IMG/VR virus record: IMGVR_UViG_3300047359_000671
Location: 1-64,000 of that record
Source: a virus
Reading direction: 5' to 3' (one strand)
Length of the DNA: 64,000 nt
A program made the position numbers and the translations under genes. Below, piece by piece: positions 37,401 to 46,400 of the stretch. Each line of letters opens with the position of its first letter. The first letter of the stretch is position 1. The notes under the pieces were generated by a model, which was not told the DNA's origin, searched no databases, and saw only the letters and a list, made by a program, of their open reading frames with translations.

Positions 37401-38659
37401 GCTACACGTCTTACACTCGCATATGTCTCGCCTGCATAGTTTTCACCAAAATCTTTTGTACTCGATACTGTTAGTGACAATCTATAAGTTCTTCCGTCTG
37501 CACCTACATATGGTATTGTAATTAGTTTCTCTATAACATCTTCTGCATTTACTGAAAAGTTTTCATTATCAGCCTGACGATACCAAACACGATAATTACC
37601 AAAAGCCGCATTTCCGAAAACACCATCAGGATAATGTAAAGATATTGCGTTGTTATCTAATGTTGTTACATTTACGATATCACCATTACCATTTCGCAAT
37701 GAGTTGAAAATCGCCGTTTCTCTCGTATCATTATCAACTTTAGTCACACTAGAACTATATTCACCTAAGTTATTAATCTTTTGAACCCATACATCTGAGT
37801 TAGAAACATTATTAATATCCATAGGTTCAACCCTATTTGATATCTTAGTGTTATATTGAAAATCTTTATATGCTAATGTCCCTGCTTTTGCAAACACAAA
37901 GAAGCCAGTTCTGTCTGATGCCGGTCCCAAGTTATCATTACGATTAATAATAGTAAAGTTTTTATTAGGATTAGGTTCTGCTTCAACAACTTTATTATTG
38001 ATAAACTCAGTACGAACTGTGTCAAACGTTCTGGAGCCACCGTCAATATTTGCATTGAAAGTATATGTCACTGCTTTTGTATTAACATCTTCATTGATTT
38101 CATATGAGTAATGCTCTACATTTGCTACAGTTAAAGATGCATTTGGATTTTGAATTTTTGTTGTTCCAGCAAAAGATGAATTAATGATGCTGATAAAATC
38201 TTCATACCAATCAACATTGTTTGCATCATTCCAGTTGATAACACTACCAGCGAGAGAGTTGCCTTCGTTATCATACACATCTTCGTTTGTTGAAATGCTT
38301 GTGATTTTCATAAACCCCTTTGCATTGATAGGTCGTGTCTTATTATAACCTAAAGTCTTCGCCATCTGTAGAATACTTGCTCTACGTTCTGCTAAGTCTA
38401 AGAAATTCTCACGTGTGTTCATGTCCAGTCTGAACGATAAACTGTGTCCTAAGTATGCAACTAGGTCAAGAATTGCTATAAATTCTGAACTTGCAATAAA
38501 GTCATTAAATTTTTCTGGGTACGTTTGCTTTGTGTACGCTAGTAACGCCTCTCTGATTGTATCAAAGTCGTATGCTTTTAAACTAACGTTTGTGAATGCA
38601 GTATAGACTGCTGTCCAACTTTCACTTGCAAATAAATTGTCCACTCTGTCTTGGCTCAT
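34433..38659 (-). CDS. 6: Baseplate wedge protein gp6 (enlarged)
   Basis: 1408 residues against about 660 in T4 gp6. The N-terminus (SQDRVDNLFASESW..., then FDTIREALLAYTKQTYPEKFNDFI and LVAYLGHSLSFRLDMNTRENFL) is the conserved gp6 wedge domain, and baseplate-J-type sequence follows. The extra length lies mainly in Thr/Ser/Asp-rich middle regions, probably added surface domains. It lies immediately downstream of gp25 on the same strand, as in T4-like phages. The ribosome-binding site is GAGAGAGA. gp6 dimers form the inner ring of the baseplate. Confidence 0.85.
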   Translation of the reverse strand: MSQDRVDNLFASESWTAVYTAFTNVSLKAYDFDTIREALLAYTKQTYPEKFNDFIASSEFIAILDLVAYLGHSLSFRLDMNTRENFLDLAERRASILQMAKTLGYNKTRPINAKGFMKITSISTNEDVYDNEGNSLAGSVINWNDANNVDWYEDFISIINSSFAGTTKIQNPNASLTVANVEHYSYEINEDVNTKAVTYTFNANIDGGSRTFDTVRTEFINNKVVEAEPNPNKNFTIINRNDNLGPASDRTGFFVFAKAGTLAYKDFQYNTKISNRVEPMDINNVSNSDVWVQKINNLGEYSSSVTKVDNDTRETAIFNSLRNGNGDIVNVTTLDNNAISLHYPDGVFGNAAFGNYRVWYRQADNENFSVNAEDVIEKLITIPYVGADGRTYRLSLTVSSTKDFGENYAGETYASVRRVAPRSYYAQDRMVNAQDYNVYPLTLGNNVVRKTKAVNTTFAGSSRFFEMDDTTGHHSNLSVTGTDGSIFVENETTKMSLSFNKLSGDADNFIRNVLVKAIKHPSLVNKYYHTNKDAATVTITNVDVVYTVGTTNSMQINSPLLTDTLYDGDYLQLLTASGEDIWTKVTDSSTPYTLNEYIPEDGTIKTIVRGFRTKFTESEITEIKTQVNNGVSTFTLYYTFEAGLWGWALSGGVSDIQITFTYTSGLRDMESEYVATIPGKKIAFESRDQVKFYYSNSDMVIDNETSLAERDLILINYKGADGVSSTQPSTTVEGDVTIGYTTISNYVDDGSGGATFDAEFKHTGADVNYTFYELDGNTDNPAVSNTNVTSCLVTPEGIEYPIDTTTEVVYPVDPTWRDIGESPEYKISLEVDDITQYISSLTSITDDVQAMSTTEYALSDGTQILINTDGDWANANSSYTTMSDTDLVSRGFKGEVSTTYFSQQQNDKNFAFLDSDELPGGNNASGRQSAAIGDPGVQWEYVVSVVGNQYTFTLPALDIRIDSLDLDIYFKQWAYAELDLVSSTALTTDNLILKNSSTQAIISTVHTTVTHLSGNNYKVIFWTIDPGVGTLIDAYIGDASGTTSLVGFGVKVKASFDLSVMNSTQTTTYDTDASYVYDKYLTPEGYVDNTKVKLLTFNVNNYPYAMLDIAENNHMVLEQYSENNITYERASRVAFATPGSGPLPDVSLPPTATLWYNTTNTEWYIRLGDGWLLLTQKTINADGSMTTSGITYRVVEGISFAKDVFMSFRWDHYADTDKRIDPSTSNIVDVYVLSSDYVRNVNNWISSNFTRALPVAPNSYELSQTMSSIESKASISDHISYIPVQFKYLFGAYAEPENQAVFKVIKKLGSGYTDSETKAMVSSKVNEYFSIDNWDFGATFYFSELAAYLHKELGDYISSVVITPKYSGNTFTKLLSISSELNEIFMSVTTSSDVSIIKQLSQSELQGE

Positions 38660-38660
38660 T

Positions 38661-39017
38661 TTATTCTCTCTCTAAATCTATGTTTAAATCTACCTCAGTA
38701 TTTGATGGTAGAATACTAATTCTAAGTGATGCATTTACTCTATGTCCACTATCGCTTACCGCAATACTTGTTAAGTTGCATCGTGGGTCATCATTAACAA
38801 TATTTGTTAAATCTTCTTCTATCAACTCTGTAACTTCAGGAGTAAGTGGTTCGAATATCATATCATGTATAATTGAACCATATGTTGGCAACATTACTCT
38901 TTCGCCTTTGCGAGTCATAATGTGATTCATTAAGTCTTCAACAACTAAATCATTTCCTGTTAGAATATGATTGATTGCTTTTTTGTTCTTGGTACTAAAA
39001 CCTGTAAATTTTGCCAT
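38661..39017 (-). CDS. 25: Baseplate wedge protein gp25
   Basis: 118 residues, close to T4 gp25 (132). It has the core GPW/gp25 pattern: IKNHILTG-type helix, MTRKGERVMLPTYGSIIHDMIFEPL, and a C-terminal beta strand set (VNASLRISILPSN). gp25 joins gp6 and gp53 in the wedge and nucleates the sheath. It is the first gene behind the late promoter at 39051-39060, and gp6 follows after one base. The ribosome-binding site is CAGAGAG. Confidence 0.9.
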   Translation of the reverse strand: MAKFTGFSTKNKKAINHILTGNDLVVEDLMNHIMTRKGERVMLPTYGSIIHDMIFEPLTPEVTELIEEDLTNIVNDDPRCNLTSIAVSDSGHRVNASLRISILPSNTEVDLNIDLERE

Positions 39018-39050
39018 AACTTATTCTCTCTGTAGTTATTTTCTATTAAG

Positions 39051-39060
39051 AGTATTTATC
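39051..39060 (-). promoter_or_regulatory. Late promoter of the gp25-gp6 structural block
   Basis: Minus strand GATAAATACT, 34 bases before the gp25 start. Just upstream of it (39068-39081) lies the palindrome AAACTTCGAAGTTT, a variant of an element near two other divergent regions. Confidence 0.65.
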
Positions 39061-39094
39061 ACTGCATAAACTTCGAAGTTTTGGAAACAAGCAC

Positions 39095-39123
39095 TTGACA
39101 AGACTATTTTTTAATGATATAAT
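39095..39123 (+). promoter_or_regulatory. Consensus sigma70-type promoter of the SGNH-ClpP operon
   Basis: TTGACA (39095-39100), spacer 17, TATAAT (39118-39123), then AGGAG and the start at 39149. This is a perfect match to the bacterial housekeeping consensus. Confidence 0.8.
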
Positions 39124-39148
39124 ATCAAGCATAATATAGGAGAATATT

Positions 39149-39451
39149 GTGTCAAATGAAATACAACTGGATTTATTTCCAGAACTAGCAAAAGAAAGAG
39201 ACTGGTTAATTCCGAATGAATGGTCATTATCGCACGAATATACACATGAAGAAGTGTTAGATTTCGCAAACTTCAAGCACTATGATGATGTAGAGATTAC
39301 AAAATATACATTCGAATCAGACCCAGAGTTATTGATTGCGCAGGAAACTATTAAATTACAAGAACTAACTATAGAAAATTTGAAAGAAAAAATCAGTTCA
39401 TTAGAAGAACAATTAAACAGCAAAGTACACCCAAACAGAATTAGATTTTAA
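39149..39451 (+). CDS. Small coiled-coil protein, unknown function
   Basis: A 100-residue acidic protein starting at GTG 39149 after AGGAG. The C-terminal third (IKLQELTIENLKEKISSLEE) shows heptad-like leucine spacing, suggesting a coiled coil. The N-terminus is Trp/Glu-rich. First gene of a three-gene early-type operon; it shares one base with the following SGNH-like gene. No family is recognised. Confidence 0.6.
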   Translation: MSNEIQLDLFPELAKERDWLIPNEWSLSHEYTHEEVLDFANFKHYDDVEITKYTFESDPELLIAQETIKLQELTIENLKEKISSLEEQLNSKVHPNRIRF

Positions 39452-40215
39452 TGAAAGTAGGAATTGTTGGTTCTAGTTATAGTGTAGGCATGCACTACAA
39501 TCCAGACGGAGAAGACCCATTGGCGTTGCCATTTGAAAAGTGGTTGTATGAGCATACTGATGGTATAGAATTCTTTAACAGCGCATGTGCTGGTAAGGGA
39601 AGTGAATTATACCTCAACAAACTAGTTTATTTAAAAGAAAAACATGATATTGATGCAATGCTTATTGAATTTGCTTGGCATAGGTCTAGTTTAAACTTTA
39701 GAGTTATGCAGGATTCATATACACAAATTCAAACTGAAACTGACTTATCAGTAATTGAAGATGATGTATACAGAGATAGCGCAAGTGCATGGGAGTATCT
39801 ACGCTCAATAACTCAACCAATGAACGAGCCCACCTTTGCAGTGGGTAATGATTTTGAAACATGGAAATCAGTACAATGGAATATAACTGCTATCGAAAAT
39901 TCACAACAATTTTGGGGATTATTAGACACATTACAAACAATTAATCTATGTAATATGTTAGGAGTTAAACCAATATTATGGAGTTTCTTTGCACACTTAG
40001 AAGATTTCCCAAGTTTTGAAAATCTAAAATCTAAAACTGAATGGATTCAGTTTAATGATAAAAGTAATGCAACTGCATACTATACAAATAAATATAGTAA
40101 AGAAGCAATATTATGTGACCATACACATTTTAATGATGAAACGAACAATGAAATGATTAGAGATTTCATTGCACCGAAGTTAACTACAATAAAGGAACAA
40201 TTATGCCTAACCTAG
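39451..40215 (+). CDS. SGNH-like hydrolase
   Basis: A 254-residue protein beginning [16 protein letters not shown], with GSS at 7-9 in the position of the GDS nucleophile motif. A C-terminal [11 protein letters not shown] gives Asp223 and His226 of a DxxH pair. This is the third SGNH-like protein in the window, but it lies outside the glycan operon and is the most divergent. It overlaps ClpP by 13 bases. A hydrolase role is plausible by family; the substrate is unknown. Confidence 0.6.
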   Translation: MKVGIVGSSYSVGMHYNPDGEDPLALPFEKWLYEHTDGIEFFNSACAGKGSELYLNKLVYLKEKHDIDAMLIEFAWHRSSLNFRVMQDSYTQIQTETDLSVIEDDVYRDSASAWEYLRSITQPMNEPTFAVGNDFETWKSVQWNITAIENSQQFWGLLDTLQTINLCNMLGVKPILWSFFAHLEDFPSFENLKSKTEWIQFNDKSNATAYYTNKYSKEAILCDHTHFNDETNNEMIRDFIAPKLTTIKEQLCLT

Positions 40216-40799
40216 TCCCAATGGTCATTGACCAATCAGCAAATGGCGAGAGAAGTTACGATATCTTTTCACGTTTGCTAAAAGAACGAGTTATATTTTT
40301 AACAAGTGAAGTTAATGATTATCAAGCAGATTTGATTTGCGCTCAACTATTATTTTTAGAAGCAGAAAACCCAGATAAAGATATTCATTTCTATATCAAT
40401 TCGCCAGGTGGTGTAGTGACTTCTGGTATGGCAATTTATGACACAATGCAATTCATCAAACCAGATGTATCCACAACAGTCATGGGACAAGCATGTTCAA
40501 TGGGGTCATTACTTGCGCAGGCTGGTGCTAAAGGAAAACGATATGCATTACCAAATGCAAGACATATGGTTCATCAACCAAGCGGTGGTGCAGGCGGACA
40601 AGCAACTGATATGCAAATTCAAGTTGATGAGATTCTTAAGATGAAGAAGAACTTAACTGAAATTTATGTTAAGCATAATTCTAAACGCAAAACTTTCAAA
40701 CAATTAACAGAAGACATGGAACGTGATAAGTTTATGAGTGCTGAGGAATCGCTTGAGTACGGACTTATTGATAAGATTTTAACAGAAAGACCTGTTTAA
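40203..40799 (+). CDS. clpP: ClpP-type serine protease
   Basis: 198 residues, the normal ClpP length. The catalytic triad is visible: Ser99 in GQACSMGS, His124 in RHMVHQP and Asp174 in [11 protein letters not shown], with the oligomer segment FYINSPGG near 64-70. ClpP forms a barrel protease that degrades proteins delivered by ClpA or ClpX. No partner ATPase is seen in this window, so it would rely on the host's unfoldase. It is transcribed from an early-type promoter, suggesting a role in remodelling host proteins during infection. Confidence 0.93.
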   Translation: MPNLVPMVIDQSANGERSYDIFSRLLKERVIFLTSEVNDYQADLICAQLLFLEAENPDKDIHFYINSPGGVVTSGMAIYDTMQFIKPDVSTTVMGQACSMGSLLAQAGAKGKRYALPNARHMVHQPSGGAGGQATDMQIQVDEILKMKKNLTEIYVKHNSKRKTFKQLTEDMERDKFMSAEESLEYGLIDKILTERPV

Positions 40800-41437
40800 A
40801 ATCCAGGAACGTAACTAAACATCTTAGCAGTTTTAATTCTCATAACGGCGGCTTGTTCATCAACTCTGCCGTTATTTGTTTTTATATCTGCTTGTATTTC
40901 ATCTGTTACATTGAACCAATCTTCTGCATTGATTAAGTCCATAACTGAACTGTTTTCGATTTTTGAAACGCCCAGATTAAAGAAATAGTATAGCATCGCA
41001 TCATATTGTGGTTGTGCAAATCTAACATAATGTATGTATTTTTCTAGTATATTTCCAATATTTCTTAATTGTTTTTCTAAAATAAATGCCGCGGCATCTT
41101 TAGTTATTTTGTTTTGTGATATATCTATTCGTGTCGATGCAACAGTAATATAACCATATTTTAACTCAGTCTCAGAAATCTTATAGTTATACCCAATAAT
41201 ATTATCATCTGTTTTTGTTAATATTGGTGTATTGTCTTCGATAATTGCATCTTTACTTAGTGATGAAAAAGTAAGGTCTTCAAGCCTCTCTGTACTAACT
41301 TTTATATGAGAAAGTATATACGTGGGTTTATTGTTATCATCGTACCCAGTACCTAAGTAGGTACCGTACGGCGTTATCACATGCAACGGTAGTTGAATGT
41401 AATTTAACAACGAGCCTTTCTTTTTATCAAAAATCAT
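40796..41437 (-). CDS. GH24 lysozyme-like protein lacking the catalytic motif
   Basis: A 213-residue protein. Residues from about 110 on ([47 protein letters not shown]) follow the T4/lambda-R-type GH24 lysozyme C-terminal half closely, including ITKDEA and the FNxG segment. The part ahead ([20 protein letters not shown]) occupies the catalytic E-8-D-5-T place but keeps none of that spacing clearly. It may therefore be a lysozyme fold that has lost catalysis. It lies downstream of gp5, a protein that in T4 carries a lysozyme domain. A structural role in the hub is inferred. Confidence 0.6.
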   Translation of the reverse strand: MIFDKKKGSLLNYIQLPLHVITPYGTYLGTGYDDNNKPTYILSHIKVSTERLEDLTFSSLSKDAIIEDNTPILTKTDDNIIGYNYKISETELKYGYITVASTRIDISQNKITKDAAAFILEKQLRNIGNILEKYIHYVRFAQPQYDAMLYYFFNLGVSKIENSSVMDLINAEDWFNVTDEIQADIKTNNGRVDEQAAVMRIKTAKMFSYVPGF

Positions 41438-41447
41438 TTATTATCCT

Positions 41448-41654
41448 TTAACTTAATTTTCTTTTAATCCACAATACTAATGCATATACTACTAATGCAT
41501 AGACTGTTGCTATCCCTACGTCTACTAAATGCTCACGCATATGATATATGAATTCTATGCCCGCTTGGACATCGCCTTCTGGTCCTGAACTTTCAACTAT
41601 TACTGTTTTAGAAAAGTCTCCACCTACATCACCAACTGTTTGTTCCATTTCCAT
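41448..41654 (-). CDS. Small single-span membrane protein
   Basis: A 68-residue protein with an acidic, soluble N-terminus and one hydrophobic helix near the C-terminus (VGIATVYALVVYALVLW), ending in basic residues IKRKLS. This topology fits a small membrane protein; holin-like or spanin-like roles are possible next to peptidoglycan-active hub genes but are not shown. Ribosome-binding site AAAGGAG. Confidence 0.55.
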   Translation of the reverse strand: MEMEQTVGDVGGDFSKTVIVESSGPEGDVQAGIEFIYHMREHLVDVGIATVYALVVYALVLWIKRKLS

Positions 41655-41675
41655 TACTTTCTCCTTTGATATTTA

Positions 41676-43493
41676 TTATACCATAATATTTGTTAACCAA
41701 CTAGGTGAATTTCTCAATCGTCCACCCGCACCCCATCTATTTGCTCCTGATGATGCTGTTGTGACACCAAGTGCAATATCAACATGGAATGTATTACCAG
41801 ACATGTATCCCGGACCAGCACCAATACTTTTAGCGCCGGCGCCTTTCGCCGCCTCACAGAATGCAATAATTATTGCCAAGTCTGCTCTTTTATTTACACT
41901 CAAACGATTACCATTACTATATAATGCAACATCAGCCGCATAACCACCATCATGTCTGGTAGACCCTGTTCTTCTAGTTCCTTGACCTTTAATATCTTGA
42001 CCACCACTTGTAATTACAGCATCAACACCTGATGCTTTTGCGGCTGTATCTAATATACTCATTAATGCGGCTTGGATTGCTTTGTTTCTAGTCTTGCCTG
42101 CTGAACCAATCTCATAACCATAAGTTACTACACCTGTACCTTGGCCTACTGCGCCAGGAGGAATATTACTTGTAATTGACTCTTGGTTTGCGGCTCCGCT
42201 GGCTCCACCCGAACTTGATGAGTTAGGAGCAATACTACCTGCTTGTGAATGAGGATTTGGTGTCCCGGCATCTGTTTGTGCTGTTCTTAAATAAGGCTCA
42301 TGTGTAATTATTTTAGGAATAATAGAGTCTTGTATCTGTGTATTCTCTCCATCTTGCATATCTTCTCTTGCATCTCTTTTAATTAATTGAGCAATTGAAG
42401 CCTGAGGTCCATTTAAATGCATAAGTCCGCCTGTAGATGCATACATGTTTTCTCCAATATTCATATGCAACGAACCTTTTGATTCTAAGAATGATGAACC
42501 TTCACTAAGAATATGTATTTGGTCATCTGAATTTAATAATGTATTACTCTTACTATGTATGTTTATTTTATCGCCTGCTTCTAAGTTAATATTCTTATCA
42601 GCACGTACATTAAAATCTTTTTCTGTTCTCATGGACAATGAGCCTTTTGCATATACCATTACTTCACCAGAAGCACCAATCTCTAACCATCCAGTCCCGC
42701 TACTATTGATTACGTATATAAAATCGTTTGTTCCATCAAGTACTACACTTGCGCCAGTACCAGTTGTCATTCTAATTTGATTTGGATGGACTGTACCATC
42801 ATCACTCACGCTACCATCATCAAATGTTAATGCAGAGCCTCCAGGTGTTTTTAGACCTGTAACTTTATTCTCTTGTGGTGTTTCGTAGTTCGCATCTCTA
42901 TGCGGAGAAGCGGTAGACTTGCCTCTTTTATCATCAGTGTATATTCCTTGCTGTGCAGTGTTTGTGTTGAAGTCACTATTTGCTAACTTGTCTTTGTCTG
43001 CATAACTGTCACCTATAGATGGCGGTGTTACTTTTGCTGAAGATACTCCGACAAATGCACCTTGGCCAAGTCCTGTACCGTCATCTAGTGCTTCACCAGA
43101 AGCGGCGCCACCTGCTACTACGTCTGGTATTTCTTGTGCGACTGCGAACCAATACCCCTTATTAACATCTCCTCCGTCTGCAAAGAAAACTAATATAGTA
43201 ACATTTTCTCCATTAGGTACTCCAAAAAATCCGTAGTTTCCGCCTTCGCCTGCACCACCGAATGGGCTTGCATAATCAAAGAACTGTGGGTCTTCAGGAT
43301 TGCCATTTAATGCTGGAATATATGCGGCTAATCTGCCTCTGCCTTCAGGGTCAACATATGTTTCACCAGTTTTTGGATTAGTGAGAACGGTAACTGCCTG
43401 ATAAATGCCCTTTCCTAACAACTCAATTATCGGCTGTTCTGAATGCTTTCCTGCTGAATCTAGTGCTTTTGTTAATCTGGATTTATTTAACAT
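41676..43493 (-). CDS. 5: Baseplate hub gp5-type spike with C-terminal M15-like peptidase
   Basis: A 605-residue protein. The N-terminal OB domain (about 20-150: GRLAAYIPALNG, YGFFGVPNGENVTILVFFADGG) matches T4 gp5. Residues about 280-370 are short repeats (INLEAGDKINIHSKSNTLL, HILSEGSSFLESKG) expected to build the triple beta-helix needle. T4 gp5 has a lysozyme domain between these; here there is none. Instead the C-terminus holds a zinc-peptidase pattern: HDGGYAAD (HxxGxAxD, about 513-520) and FHVD (about 569), as in M15 peptidoglycan peptidases. It would pierce the envelope and cut cross-links. Confidence 0.75.
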   Translation of the reverse strand: MLNKSRLTKALDSAGKHSEQPIIELLGKGIYQAVTVLTNPKTGETYVDPEGRGRLAAYIPALNGNPEDPQFFDYASPFGGAGEGGNYGFFGVPNGENVTILVFFADGGDVNKGYWFAVAQEIPDVVAGGAASGEALDDGTGLGQGAFVGVSSAKVTPPSIGDSYADKDKLANSDFNTNTAQQGIYTDDKRGKSTASPHRDANYETPQENKVTGLKTPGGSALTFDDGSVSDDGTVHPNQIRMTTGTGASVVLDGTNDFIYVINSSGTGWLEIGASGEVMVYAKGSLSMRTEKDFNVRADKNINLEAGDKINIHSKSNTLLNSDDQIHILSEGSSFLESKGSLHMNIGENMYASTGGLMHLNGPQASIAQLIKRDAREDMQDGENTQIQDSIIPKIITHEPYLRTAQTDAGTPNPHSQAGSIAPNSSSSGGASGAANQESITSNIPPGAVGQGTGVVTYGYEIGSAGKTRNKAIQAALMSILDTAAKASGVDAVITSGGQDIKGQGTRRTGSTRHDGGYAADVALYSNGNRLSVNKRADLAIIIAFCEAAKGAGAKSIGAGPGYMSGNTFHVDIALGVTTASSGANRWGAGGRLRNSPSWLTNIMV

Positions 43494-43496
43494 GAA

Positions 43497-46400
43497 TTAC
43501 CTCTTAATATAAAATCTATCTGGTTGAATCTCTATAACTAGACCTTCACTTGTTTTTGCTTTTGCTTTTTCATTTGCTGTCTGTGGTGGGACCCCAACTT
43601 CGACATCTGGGAATAAGTCTGCGATATCAGTTTTCAATTTATCATAATCTCCCATACTTACAGGATATGAATCTGCACCATCACTTGAATTAAATCCAAA
43701 GTGTGCTGATGGATTAGAAATAGTCTGTGTCAAACCATTTGCATCGACATATGTAATATCAGGAATATTATCAAAATCTCTAATTTGATATTGATACCCA
43801 TCTTCTTCTGTCACTGTTACAAACGGTACATTATCTGTATGTGTCATCATGCCTTCGTATATTTTGTGTGCTTGTTGATACTGTTCAATCTGGTTAGATG
43901 ACACTGGTAAATTACTATCTTCTAATTGTGATGGTAATATAATATTATGTGTATCAATTACTGCATCATCTTGTCCTGCTACGTGTCCATTCCAAGTTGT
44001 TTGTGCATCATTGTCGGATGGGTCATGTTGGACAAGTACAGATATTTCTTCAACATCTACATTGCCACTGTCATTTAATGGTAATGTGTGTGCCGCTTCT
44101 GTAATAATAGTAGGTTTGGCTCCAGTTCCTTTGTCGATACTTGCAACTGTTGAAACTTTTGAAGATTCCATACCGTGCTGAATTGCTGACATCTCTGATT
44201 GTATTTCGATTAATCTTTCTGTATCTCTGTCTCTACCCCACCAATTAAAATAAGTACCATCTAAGTCTTCTTTAAGTTCAGCCTCTTCAACCTTCAAGTC
44301 CATCATTCTTTGTTCGTATTCACGTGTCTTTACAGACTTATTCAGGTCACCTCTAAATCCAGTGGTCACTGCTTCATCTAATGTTATTATACCCTGTTCT
44401 AATTGTTTAACTCTAGTATATTGTATTTCGGTTAAGTCATCTAATGTCTCCGAACCTTGCATAATATCATTAATTTCGTTCTGTATTGTTTCTCTTGCTT
44501 TTAATTCTTTTGCAGTATATGTTCCGGCTTCAACTTCTGGCAAATATAACGTTCTTCCTTGTGCTAGAACTGACGGAGGATAAATCCCTTCAGGAATGAC
44601 GATTTTCTTACTATCAGTGTCAAGTGATGTTTCTGCATTTACGACTTCAATCGAAGGGTCGCTCATAAGCGGGACATACCCTTCATTCAACAATCTTGCT
44701 GGGACTCCTCCCCAATCTGGGTATTCGACTGGTGCGATTATTTCATCTTGTACACTTTCGTCCTTATGAAAACCCAAATCTTCCAATGATACATCTGTTG
44801 GTAATACAAATGCTTTACTTTGTGATTCTCTCGTTTCATCAAACTCATCGACTAGTGCTTGGTTGACACCAGTAATATTAAGAGGTGTACCGTATGCATC
44901 ATTCAATATCGAAACTACTTCAGGTGACATAGTAATATCTCCGTCTGCAATTTGTTCATTTATTTGTGCTTCGGCATCCGAAGCATCACCGTATATACGT
45001 CTTATATCGTTATAAGTTGTTTGTATAGCACTACACGCCGCTACTTCACCTACTTTGCAAAGTCCATCTAGTTGTCCCAAAGTAAATGCTAATTGCTTGG
45101 CATCGGCAGCCGATGCGCCATTTCCATTGCCATCGGTAGAAGCATCAATAAAGACATTCTTTGCACCCATATTTGCAATATTCATAGATGTGTAAGACTC
45201 ATCTGCATCTATCACATTTAGCGTTTCAGTTTCAGTAGTTGTACTATTTTCAACGATAACTCCGTTTTCAGTCCTTATAGTTGAATTAGTTCGTGTTATT
45301 GTGACTTCACCTTTGTTACCTGCACCTACAGGTTTTTCAATTGCATTGAAGTCGCTTTTTTCTTCTTCTGTTTCACCACCTAGTACCATACCAGCAGTGT
45401 TCAAATATGTTCTTCCAGGATAATGACCGAATGCGGTAGTGTAGTTTGTTTGGATTTTTGCTGGTTCTTCAATTTCCCCACCGATAAGATAATTCATATC
45501 TTCAAATTGTTCTGCCGCAGTAAATTTAGATAATTCTAAATTCTGCGTAAACTGTCCTCCACTAAACTGTGACGTTATATTATTTACAGTATATAAACTA
45601 GATATAAATTGAGATAATATAGGATTACCAAATTCATCAGTACCTTCAGTAACATCTGACCTCACGATACAACCGTTGATTCCATTTAATGATGTTAAAA
45701 TTTGTAGTTCAGTGTCAGTGCCTTGTTCTCCAAAATGTTCTTTTATTTTTGCAGGCCTGCCGATATATCCTTCAATCCAATAAGGGTCACCTTTAATAGA
45801 CATGTCTGCATTAATCATACTAGTACTCATACCAATCCTTGACTCATAATATTTTTCTCTTGCAATTTCTACGTTTTCAATATCTGTAGATTTTATGACT
45901 GATAGTTTTCTTGGGTCAGCATATGCTTTTGTTATTCTATTGAATACTACTGGATTGTTTAATTGTGTTGCCAAAATAGAATTAAACGTTGATGTTTCTA
46001 ATTTAGATATAACATCATTATCTATATCTTCAACTAATAAAATAGGATTACTCGAACTAGCACGTCTGACTACACCAGCAGTTACTAAATTTCTATCTGC
46101 AACATCTAATGGGGTATTACCACTAAGTTGAGTTGCTATTACATCTTGGTATACTTGGTCTACTTCTGCAAGTAACTGTCGTTCTCTAGCCCTTGCCGAT
46201 TCATCTTCCGCCTGAATTTTGTCTAATGCTTCGTGTAATGCTGTTAATCTTTCTTTTCTTTCAGGTGTAAATACTGCTTCTTCGCCTTGAGCAAATAACT
46301 GAAGTTTTTCATCACCGTTCTTAGTTGCTAATATATCACCTGCTTCTTTCAGCGTCATGCCTTGAGATGATGCCCACTGTGCTGTCATGTCATCGGTTAA

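Noticed and set aside
41670-41677. TATTTATT as a late promoter for the small membrane protein gene
   Set aside because: Reads AATAAATA on the minus strand, one mismatch from the T4 late box, and sits very close to the start; too weak to call.
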